Assembly: GCF_027574615.1 (NCBI RefSeq)
Contig: NC_072474.1
Location: 65,519,690-65,583,689, forward strand
Reading direction: 5' to 3'
Origin: Eptesicus fuscus
Taxonomy: Eukaryota; Chordata; Mammalia; Chiroptera; Vespertilionidae
Length of the DNA stretch: 64,000 nt
In this document: one piece after another, positions 45,337-54,700 of the stretch
How positions within the stretch are numbered: position 1 is the stretch's first letter
Layout: each line of letters starts with the position of its first letter
Made by a program: the position numbers and the translations under genes
The notes under the pieces: generated by a model
What the model saw: only the letters and a program-made list of their open reading frames with translations
Database searches by the model: none
Told to the model about the DNA's origin: nothing

Positions 45337-45469
45337 TATATTTATAAAGATTTATTGTTACTACATGGATAAATAAAACACCGTTCTTGCCCTCAGTGTT
45401 CCTGCATTCTAATGTAAAATTACATATTTATCCTTCTTGGAAACATTTAGCAGGTTGATTTAATAGGAA

Positions 45470-45594
45470 GAGTAAAAACAGCAGGGTCTATGCTCAGTTC
45501 TGCCATTAGCCAGCTATATGACTAGAGATAAACAACTAAAGCTCTTTGTGACTCAATTTCCTCATCAGATTAGAAATCTGAACCTAAAAATCTA
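45470..45594 (+). repeat. MIR SINE
   Basis: CAGTTCTGCCATTAGCCAGC, GTGACTCAATTTCCTCATCA is the MIR core and 3' phrase order. Confidence 0.75.
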
Positions 45595-45842
45595 AGAAGC
45601 AAACATTTTTTTTTTAAATATATTTTATTGATTTTTTACAGAGAGGAAGAGAGAGGGATAGAGAGTTAGAAACATCGATGAGAGAGAAACATCGATCAGC
45701 TGCCTCTTGCACACCCCCTACTGGGGATGTGCCCGCAACCAAGGTACATGCCCTTGACCGGAATCGAACCTGGGACCCTTAAGTCCGCAGGCTGACGCTC
45801 TATCCACTGAGCCAAACCGGTTTCGGCAGAAGCAAACATTTT
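45595..45842 (-). mobile_element. Young Ves-type SINE with 15-bp TSD
   Basis: SINE body 45610-45827 lies between perfect copies of AGAAGCAAACATTTT (45595-45609 and 45828-45842). It is almost free of damage: GCATGCCCTTGACCG-like B box region, CCACTGAGCCAAACCGGTTT head. It interrupts the tail of the MIR. Confidence 0.96.
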
Positions 45843-46323
45843 GAGGCTGTTTTAGTTTGGTGTTTTCCAAAAATTCTGGAACAACTTGTGTACTTAATAA
45901 ATAAAAATTAGATTACCTTAATCCTCATCTTCCTTTGCTCATAAGTCTAGAGGATCTTTAAAGAACTCAAAACTCTTATTTATCATGCTACAGAAAAAAA
46001 TCAAAGCAAACTGAGAATAAGCATTAGATAAAAAGAACTTCTAAACTCTCTGAAATCCAAACCATGCAGGATGTGGTTTAAGGGTAATGTGGAAATATTA
46101 AATTGTGGATTTAACATTTAAAAATAATAAATGTATATTTATCTTTGTTATCTGCCTATTTAAAACACTTCTGTTCTTAACCATGATTATTATGATCAAA
46201 TAACTCAGGAGCATTTATCTTTAAGACAAAACACAAACTTGCCAACTTATATTAATATCAATTTAAAATACCAAGTCATCCAATCCTTTTTGAATGATTT
46301 AAGCATTTTAAAAGCCTATAAAT
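45843..46323. other. AT-rich unique DNA
   Basis: No recognised feature. Confidence 0.35.
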
Positions 46324-46477
46324 ATGGTACGGATTATGAGCATAAGCAATGGACACAGACAGTAGGGGGGTGAGGGCATGTGCTGGGTGTTGGGAGCAGG
46401 TCAATGGGGGAAAAAGAAAACTTATGTAATACTTTAAACAATAAAAAATTTAAATAATAAAAAGAATGGTACGGATT
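46324..46477 (+). mobile_element. 5'-truncated L1 tail with 12-bp TSD
   Basis: About 130 bp of L1 3' UTR (AAGCAATGGACACAGACAGT, GGGCATGTGCTGGG, ACTTTAAACAATAAAAAATT) lie between copies of ATGGTACGGATT at 46324-46335 and 46466-46477. Confidence 0.92.
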
Positions 46478-48020
46478 TCTGTTAAGCATAGCTATACAAG
46501 TAGTTAATGCTATACCTTACTAATTAATGAAACAGAACATAAAATATACAATATCTAGTTCAAGTTACATATTTTGATTAAGAAAAACATCAATTTGAAT
46601 GTGGATTACTAAAATCTAAGATCTCCAATTTGTGAATTTTTCACAAAAATATACTTATTAACATCAACAAAACAAATAGATTAATAAATGAATATTTTCC
46701 ATTTTCCTGAGTTAGGCACCTAAAAACAAGCCTCTATAAGGCTTTTCACAGAAATTATCTCATTTACAACTCACAACAATCCTGTAAGGCAGTTTTGCCA
46801 CCTGCAGAGTGGGGACAACAGGAATGGTTCAGATACACTAAACTTCAGAGAGAGCTTGGTTTTTCGATGCTGGGACCTTGATATTTCTTGGATGTTTCCC
46901 AGGAACTTCATGATCTCAAAAGCAAGGAAGGCCAGTGGGCTGCTCTCCTGTAGCTCTGCAAAGCAGAGAAGGGCTTTTATTAGCTTGAAATACATTCAGG
47001 GGATTTTTAATATGGGGATGCCACAGAAAATATATTTGTAAAACCTTTATCCCTTGAGAATTTTTATCTGAGAATGTAATTTTAAGATAACCATTAAAAC
47101 AAAATGTGTTTTTTATAAGGAATTTGCCTTTGTAAAGTGAATTATCTTTTATTTTCTTATTTTACGCACAGTATAGCCCATTGGAGTATATAGGAAAGAA
47201 ATTGCTATAGTGGCAATTTCGCAGATGAGGAAAGAGAATGATGGCTGAGATGACTTGGCTTGCCTAAAGCTAGCATGCTACGAAGACCTGAAGAGCGTGA
47301 GGCAGATGTTCTGATTTTTCAATCCCTTAACTTTTCCAGTAGATCACAGACTCATTTTGTGCTCATAACTAGCCCACAAATTCACTAGTACAAGAGGTAG
47401 TATTTTCTTTCCTGCATATGATGCAAGAAAAATATGTCTTAAGCATTTTTGAGGATATTCTTTGCTGTTCTAGATAATGATTTGCCATTTTCTCAGTAAA
47501 TGCTTACTGATGATGCTGATAATGATAACGAGATGAGGATGTGATACTGTTGACCAATCAACAAATATGCTCTAATTACCTACAATGGGCAAAGAAATAT
47601 GTTAAGTACAAAAGGAATATGAAGAAACAATTATTTCATTTGCCATCAAGTACTTTACAATTCCTTTGAAAGAAATGTTTATTTATATAAAAGGCAATGC
47701 AGAATTTAATGCAGCTCATATGCACCATGAACAATACACCAAGTAAGTAGGTTAAGTCTTTGGAAGAAGAACCACATCACTGTGGGTTGGGATGATCAAA
47801 ATAAGTTCATTAGAAGATAGGAATTTAATGGGATTTGATATTTGTGAATTTGAGACTGGCAGAAGTGTCCACGTAATGAAAAGAATCAGCAGGTGAGAGT
47901 CTGTTAATTTTCTCTAATGTCCAGGCAATACATCCAGTCAATATGTTAAAAAAGTAAAGTGAATTAATAACTTGGCAAAAATGGAATTTAAATAAGTATA
48001 AACAAATTAAAGGCAAGTGA
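46478..48020. other. Mostly unique DNA with MIR pieces
   Basis: MIR-like pieces near 46700-46830 (ATTATCTCATTTACAACTCA) and 47190-47350 (GCAGATGAGGAAAGAGAATG). No gene seen. Confidence 0.4.
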
Positions 48021-48316
48021 ACAAAATAGAGAGCCCAGAAATAAACTCATTCATAGATAGTTAATTTATGACACAGAACCCAGCAATATACAATGGGGGA
48101 AAAATAGTCTCTTTCATCAATGGTCAGCCACATGCAAAAGAATGAAACTGGACTCCTATTTTTACACCATACACAAAAATCAATTCAAAATGAATTGAAG
48201 AGTTGAATATAAGACCTGGAGCCATAAAACTTATAGAAAGAAAATAGGGGTTAAGCTCACTGACATCTGTCTTAGTAATGATTTTATGGGATTTGAGTCT
48301 TAAAACAAAGGCAACA
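48021..48316 (+). mobile_element. Old L1 ORF2, left part
   Basis: GAACCCAGCAATATACAATG, AGAATGAAACTGGACTCCTA, AACTTATAGAAAGAAAATAG: ORF2 sequence of an older L1. It breaks at AAAACAAAGGCAACA (48302-48316) and resumes at 51690 with AAAGCAAAAATAAACAAGTG. Confidence 0.9.
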
Positions 48317-49361
48317 GGTTGGAAGAAGGCGGATGGCAGGATGGTAGTGAGGAAGACAGTGAGTGAATGAGAAAGGCAGCCTGAAGATCTGCACTGGCTG
48401 CACAGTAGCTCTGCTTTTATATTTTCTTTGCTTTTACTCGCTAAACCCAGTACATAGGATCTTTCAATTACAAACACTCACTGAGGCTTAGGTGCAGGTG
48501 GAGATGCAGTTTTGGGGAGCAAAGCAGGGAGAGGTGACCAGGAATCCAGTTCTGGGATGTTCCGGTCCCTCCAACACTAAACAGCCATTTTTCTCCTGAA
48601 GAGCCAGCCCCTCACAGCAGCACCTGCAGGGCAACTAGTGCAGCCACACCCAGCCTCAAACTCTGCTGGGAAACAAGGAATTTGAATACATCCATGAAAC
48701 CCTTGGGGATTGGGTTGAGGGGCCATTTGGTCCCAGAAACTAATAGAGTAACACCCCCAACTTAGAGCTCATGTCAGAAATAGACCCTTGTGTAAATATG
48801 ATTCAAAGCAGGCAGACAGACAAAGCAGGCAGATTGGCCCTGCCTGCCTGAAACCAAGGCTGTGGAAGCAGAAACAGAGGAGTGGTGGATCACTGGGAAC
48901 TTCAACACGGTGCTGACTACCTAACAGGAAACTGAGAAGTAGCAGACAGAACAGTAGAGAGGGTTCTTAAACCAGCTCCCAGGGGACAATAAAACTCAGC
49001 TGAAGTGAAGGACGCTTCACTACTTCACTTTTTTATTTTTTATCTTTCAGTTAAGAAAGAAAAGGAAAATTTTTTTCTTTTTTTTTTTAAACTTTTATTT
49101 TTTTAGATTACTGTTCTTCATTCTATTTTTTAAATCATTATTTTACTTCATCTCATTTTTTTCTTTTGTTCCACCCTTTTCTTCCTCACTTCTCCCCCTT
49201 TCATCCTGTTTCTTTTCTCCTGTCCCTGTTTCAGTTTTTCTGTCTCCTTTCTTTTTACCCCTTATTAAAAATTGATCTCATTTATCTGCTTTATTGAAGT
49301 GTTACTATTATAGTAGTCTCTGTTGGCTTACTCCCATATATAATTTCCTCTACCCTGCTCT

Positions 49362-51085
49362 AACTGGAAGTGCTAGCCATAGCAATCAGAAAAAAAGAAG
49401 AAATAAAAGGCATCCAAATTAGAAAAGAAGTAAAACTGTTATTATTTGCAGTTGACATGATATTGTACATTAAAAAAACCCTAAAGACTACATAAAAAAA
49501 ACTACTAGATTTAATAAATGAATTTGGCAATGTAGCAGGATACAAAATTAATGCCAATAAATCTATGGCATTTTTATGTACCAATAGTGAACTTACAGAA
49601 AGAAAGATTAAAAAAAACAATCTCACTTACCATTGCACCAAAAAAATTAAGATACCTAGGAATAAACTTAACTAAGGAGGTAAAAGACCTGTACTCAGAC
49701 AACTACAGGACACTGAAAAAATAGATAGAGGAAGATATAAACAGATGGAGGAACATACCATGTTCATGGATTGGTAGAATCAGCATCATTAAAAGGTCCA
49801 TCCTACCCAAAGCAATCTATAGATTCAATGCACTCCTTATTAAAATACCAATGGCATACTTCACAGACCTACAAAGAACTCTCCAAAAATTTATCTGGAA
49901 TAAAAAAAGACTCTGAATAGCCACAGTAATACTGATAAAGAAGAACAAAGTTGGAGGGATCACAATACCAGATATCAAGCTATATAACAAAGCCACTGTT
50001 TGCAAAACTGCCTACTACTGGCACAAGAACAGACATACAGACCAATGGAACAGAACAGAGAACCCAGAAATCGACCCAAGCCATTCTGCTCAATTAATAT
50101 TTGACAAAGGAGGCGAGAGCATGCAATGGAGTCAAGACAGTTTCTTTAATAAATGGTGTTGGGAAAATTGGTCAGATACATGCAAAAATTTGAAACAAGA
50201 TCACAAACTTACACCCTACACAAAAACAAACTCAAAATAGATAAAGGACTTAAATGTAAGACTGGAAACCCTAAAAATCTTAGAAGACTCCATAGGCAGC
50301 AAAATATCAGACATATGTTGTAGCAATATATTTACTGATACAGTTCCTAGGGCAATGAAAACTAAGGAGAAAATAAACAAATGGGACTACATCAAAATAA
50401 AAAGCTTCTGCACAACAAAATAATCGTCAATAAAACAACAAGAAAGCCCACTGCATGGGAGAACATATTTGCAAATGCTTTCTCAGATAATGGTTTAGTC
50501 TCCAAAATCTATAGGGAACTCATACAACTTTAAAAAAATGGAAGAGAAACAATCCAATCAAAAAATGGGCAAAATACCTAAATAGACACTTTTTGAAAGA
50601 GGACATAGAGAAGGCTGAGAGACATATGAAAATATGCTCAAAGTCACTAATTATCTGAGAGATGAAAATAAAAACAACAAGAGGTACCATCTCAAACCAG
50701 TCAGATTGGCTCTCATCAACAAATCAACAAACAAGTGCTGGCAAGGATGTGGAGAAAAAAGAACCCTTCTTCACTGCTGGTGGAAATGCAGACTGGTGCA
50801 GCACCCACCATGGAAAACAGTATGGAGATTACTCAAAAAATTAAAAATGGAACTCCCATTCGACCCAGTAATCCAACTTCTGGGAATATATCCCAAGAAA
50901 CCAGAACCACCCATCAGAAAGGACATATGCACTCCTATGCTCATAGCAGCACACTTTATAATAGCTAAGATTTGGAAACAGCCTAAGTGCCCATCAGCAG
51001 ATGAGTGGAATAAAAAAACTGTGGTACATCTACACAATGGAAAATTACACTGCTATAAAAAAGAAGGAACTTTTACCATTTGCAA
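49362..51085 (+). pseudogene. L1 ORF2 second-half remnant with mutated active site
   Basis: Encodes the reverse transcriptase from LASAIR/KLLLF onward and the C-terminal region. The catalytic FADD box reads F-A-V-D (codons 49445-49456, Val at 49451-49453), so the first catalytic Asp is lost. Stops and frameshifts occur (for example an in-frame stop after NKKRL near 49912-49917). The C-terminal frame is open at 50634-51146 (KCWQGCGEKRTLLHCWWKC). Not functional. Confidence 0.88.
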
Positions 51086-51208
51086 CAGCATGGATGGAAC
51101 TGGAGAGCATTATGCTAAGCAAAATAAGCCAGTCAGAGAAAGATAAATATCACATGATCTCACTCATATGTGGAATATAATGATCAACATAATTTGATGA
51201 ACAAGAAC

Positions 51209-51674
51209 AGATCCAGAGACAAATAAGGAGGGGGGAGGGTGTTAGAGAGCAACCAAAGGACTTGTATGCATGCATATTAGCATAACCAATGGACATAGAC
51301 ACTGGGGCGGTGGTGGCTTGCTCGGGGTGGGAATGGCTTGTGGGGGTGGGGGTCAATTGGGAAAAAATAAGACATATGTAAAACTTTACACAATAATAAT
51401 AATAATAATAAAATAGCATACAAAAAAAATAGATCCAGAGACAAAGAAACACTAAACAGATAGTCCAACCTCAGAGAGAAGGAAGGGGAGGGGAGGGGGT
51501 AAGAGATCAATTAAAGGACTTGTATGCATGCATATTAGCATAACCAATGGACACAGACACTGGAGCGATGGAGGCTTGTCCTGCGGGGTGGGAATGGCTG
51601 GAGGGTGTCAATGGGGGAAAAGGAGACATATGTAATACTTTAAACAATAAAAAATAATAATAAAATAAAAAATA
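51209..51674 (+). repeat. Tandem L1 3' UTRs
   Basis: AGATCCAGAGACAAA occurs at 51209 and 51431, and CTTGTATGCATGCATATTAG at 51261 and 51519. Each unit ends in its own A-rich/ATAAT tail (51400-51430 and 51645-51674). Both units lie inside the same target-site duplication. Confidence 0.88.
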
Positions 51675-51689
51675 AAAACAAAGGCAACA

Positions 51690-52340
51690 AAAGCAAAAAT
51701 AAACAAGTGGGACTACAATCAAACTAAAAAGCTTTAGTACATCAAAGGAAATCATCAACAAAATGTAAAGTAAATCTACAGAATGGAAGAAAATATTTGC
51801 AAGTCATATATCTGATAAGGGGTTAATATTAAAAATGTATAAAGAAACTGTACAACTCAATAGAAAAAAATATCTATTTAAAAATGCTCAGAGGAACAGA
51901 ATAGACATTTTCTCAAAGATATGCAAGTGGCCAATAGTTACTTGAAAAGCTGCTCAACATCATTAATCAGTAGGGAGATGCAAATCAAAATGTAAATATC
52001 ATCTTGCACCAGTTAAAATGGTTGTTATCAAAAGGACAAGAGATAGCAAGTGTTGGCAAGAATGTAGAGAAAAGGGAACCCTTGTGTACTGTTGGTGGGA
52101 ATGTAAATTGTTTCAGCCTCTATAAAAACAATATGGAGTTTACTGAAAAATTAAAAATAGAACACTTCTGGGAATATAACTAAAGAAACCTGAAACACTA
52201 ATTCGAAAGAATATATGCTCCCCTGTGTTCATTGCAGCATTATTTACAATAGCCAAGATTTGGAAGCAGAATAGAATTTCATGCCTGAAGCATATGTAAT
52301 TTTATTAACCAATGTCACCCTAATAAAATCAATAAAAAAT
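51690..52340 (+). mobile_element. Old L1 ORF2 and 3' UTR, right part
   Basis: Continues the element broken at 48316: AAGCAAAAATAAACAAGTGG, CTACAGAATGGAAGAAAATA, CAAGTGTTGGCAAGAATGTA. It ends at ATTAACCAATGTCACCCTAA and an A-rich tail near 52340. Confidence 0.88.
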
Positions 52341-52990
52341 TCTACCTAAAAATAGAACTGTAATATGATCCATCAATTCCACTTCTGGCCATGTATCTAA
52401 AGGAAACAAAATCACTATCTTGAAAAGATACTTGCACTGCCATGTTCACTGCAGTGTTACTCACATAGCCAAGATGCAGAAACAACCTGTGTCCATCGAC
52501 AGATAGATGAATAAAGAAAATAGGACACACACACACACATACATGTACATGTACATATATATTCAGTCACAAAAAAGGAAATCCTACCATTTATGACAAC
52601 ATGGATGAAACTTGAGGGCATTCTGCTAAGTGGAATAAGTCAGAAAGAAAGTCAAATAATATTGGCTCTGACTTATAGGTGGGATCTAAGAAAATCATGC
52701 TCATAGAAACAGAGAACAGACTGGTGGTTGCCAGAGGCAGGGGATTGGGAGTGGGCAAAGTGAGTGAAGGTGGTGAAAAGGTACAAACTTCCAGTCATAA
52801 GATAAATGAGTTCTGGGGAAGTTATTTACAGCATAGTGACTATAGTTTAAAAATTATTATTTATCCCCAATTTAGGAACCATAATAATTCCAGTATAAAA
52901 ACTACTAACAATGATTCTCAAAATTATAGAATTTATTTAGTGATAATATACAAAGACAAAATAGTTGATCAATGCTTTAAATAATATATT
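52341..52990 (+). mobile_element. Second old L1 3' fragment
   Basis: ATGATCCATCAATTCCACTT, AACAACCTGTGTCCATCGAC, GACTGGTGGTTGCCAGAGGC: ORF2 tail and 3' UTR of an older L1 subfamily, with a (CA)n run at 52527-52542. Confidence 0.85.
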
Positions 52991-53132
52991 TTTTTAAACT
53001 GGGTGACTTTAGAAAATAAAGGTAAGATAAAAAATTTATAAAGCTGTTTTTTTTCCCTAAAAGTAATATGAAATATTAACACCACCTACATCATCAAAAT
53101 TTGGTTGTAGAGCTAGAAAGTATATAGCAAGC

Positions 53133-53600
53133 ATGATAGGCAAATAATGGCACCCCCAAAGATGTCCACATCTTAATATCTGGAACCTGTGATTATATCA
53201 CCTTATGTGGCAAAGGGACTCTGAATTTGTGATTAAGATTAAGGACCCAGAGATGGAAAGATTGTCTGGAATTGTTTGGGCCAGCCCTGTATAATTACAA
53301 GGATTCTTAAGAGAGGAAAACATTTCAGGCTGTGATCAAGGAGGAGAAGTGATTACTGAAAAGTGTCAGAGAGATGAAACATTGCTGCTTTGAAGAGAAA
53401 GGGGGACATGAGCCAAGGAATGTGGGCAACTTCTAGAAGCTATGAAAGTCTTCCCTCTACAGAATGGACACTTTGATTTTCGCATGATAATACCTTCCTC
53501 AGATAAGAACCACCTACAGAACTTTAAGATAATACATCACATTGTTTATGCTTTCAACTTTGTGGTAACTTGTTATAAGCAGCATGGAAAACAATAAAGC
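53133..53600 (+). mobile_element. MLT1-type MaLR LTR
   Basis: AAGATGTCCACATCTTAATA, TGGAACCTGTGATTATATCA, GACTCTGAATTTGTGATTAA follow the MLT1 consensus order. The 3' end is worn (CTTGTTATAAGCAGCATGGA). Ancient. Confidence 0.8.
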
Positions 53601-54003
53601 AAGAAATTTAGAATGCTTGCTTTATTTTAATATTAGAGGGGATTATTCAAATATTAATTACAACCAGAGATTATTTAGAAAAAAACCCAAATGCTATATT
53701 TAATTACATATTGGCTTATGCAAAAGTATTGAGCCCATTAAAGAACTGCAATAGTTAATGAATTGGATCTATTAAGTAAATAGTCCCATACAGAAATGTC
53801 TCAATGCTAAATATGTAAGGGTATCTAAAACTGAGAAGTAAAATGAGAAAAGTGAGCAAGTTGTGTCATTCAGTAATATGAATATATCATACAAGAGAGT
53901 TTTTACCCATCTCCTTCAGGACCTAAAAAGTGTTCTCAGAAAAGGATGAGTTTTAATGACATTGAATGATGAGGGGTGTTTTATTTAAATAGGAATTAAA
54001 GCT
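53601..54003. other. AT-rich unique DNA
   Basis: No recognised feature. Confidence 0.35.
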
Positions 54004-54141
54004 GGTATATTTGTTTCCTATAATTGGTTTGAAAATTACCACAGACTTGTTGGCTGAAAGCAACAGAAGTTTATTCTCCCTCAATTCTGAAGGCTAGAAG
54101 TCCAAAATCAACATGTTGGCAAGCACACACTTCCTCTAGAG

Positions 54142-54315
54142 CAGTGGTTCTCAACCTTTCTAACGCCGCAACCCTTTAATACAGTTCCTCATGTTGTGGT
54201 GACCCCCAACCATAAGATTATTTTCGTTGCTACTTCATAACTGTAATTTTGCTACTGTGAATGAATCGTAATGTAAATACGACCCTGCTAGCGACCCACA
54301 GGTTGATAACCGCTG
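54142..54315 (+). mobile_element. SPIN (hAT) non-autonomous copy
   Basis: Starts CAGTGGTTCTCAACCTTTCT and ends with the complementary type end CACAGGTTGATAACCGCTG. It includes the SPIN landmarks CATGTTGTGGTGACCCCCAA and TTTTGCTACTGTGAATGAAT. A middle segment usual for SPIN is deleted. Flanked by CTCTAGAG (54134-54141) and CTGTAGAG (54316-54323), a 7/8 match to an 8-bp duplication. SPIN is a hAT family known for horizontal transfer among tetrapods, bats included. Confidence 0.93.
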
Positions 54316-54323
54316 CTGTAGAG

Positions 54324-54485
54324 CCTAAGACCATCGGAAAACACAGATATTTACATTATGATTCATTAACAGTAGCAAAATTACAGTTATGAAGTAGCAA
54401 CAAAAATAATTTTATGGTTGGGGGTCACCACAACATGAGGAACTGTATTAAAGGGTCACGGCATTAGAAAGGTTGAGAACCATTG
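54324..54485 (-). mobile_element. SPIN (hAT) partial copy, inverted
   Basis: The reverse complement begins CAATGGTTCTCAACCTTTCT and runs to TTTTCCGATGGTCTTAGG, then stops: the 3' terminal inverted repeat is missing. It retains the middle segment that the first copy has lost. Followed by CTCTAGAG at 54486-54493. Confidence 0.92.
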
Positions 54486-54700
54486 CTCTAGAGGCTCAGC
54501 ATTCCTTGGCTTGTGGCTGCATCACTCCAATATCTTCATCTTCATATGCCCTTTTTCTTTGTGTGTCTAATCTCTCTGTGTCACTTTAACACTTGTGATG
54601 GTATTTAGGGACTGCCTGGATAATCCAAGACAATCTTTTCATTTCAAGACCCTAATATAATTTTTTCAACAAAAACCTTAAACCTGAATTTTCTTTTTTT

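Larger units (their letters stand above)
48317..51674 (+). mobile_element. L1 insertion: 5' UTR joined to ORF2 tail, internally deleted
   Basis: A 3358-bp insertion lies between perfect 15-bp duplications AAAACAAAGGCAACA (48302-48316 and 51675-51689). It opens with GGTTGGAAGAAGGCGGATGG, which looks like a true L1 5' start. About 700 bp of GC-richer sequence follow, then a pyrimidine-rich stretch (49020-49360). At about 49362 it passes directly into the second half of ORF2 (GGAAGTGCTAGCCATAGCAA). ORF1 and the endonuclease/early reverse transcriptase part are missing. The 3' UTR is present twice. Such an arrangement needs an internal deletion or splicing of the RNA, because ordinary 5' truncation would not keep the 5' end. 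Confidence 0.85.
54004..54700 (-). mobile_element. MaLR LTR interrupted by SPIN elements
   Basis: The plus strand reads the complement of a MaLR LTR: TTCCTATAATTGGTTTGAAA, CAGAAGTTTATTCTCCCTCA, GGCTAGAAGTCCAAAATCAA, then after the insertion GGCTCAGCATTCCTTGGCTT and GTGGCTGCATCACTCCAATA. Confidence 0.75.

Noticed and set aside
50634..51146. 170-codon open frame as a gene
   Set aside because: Same L1 ORF2 C-terminus in a second, damaged copy.
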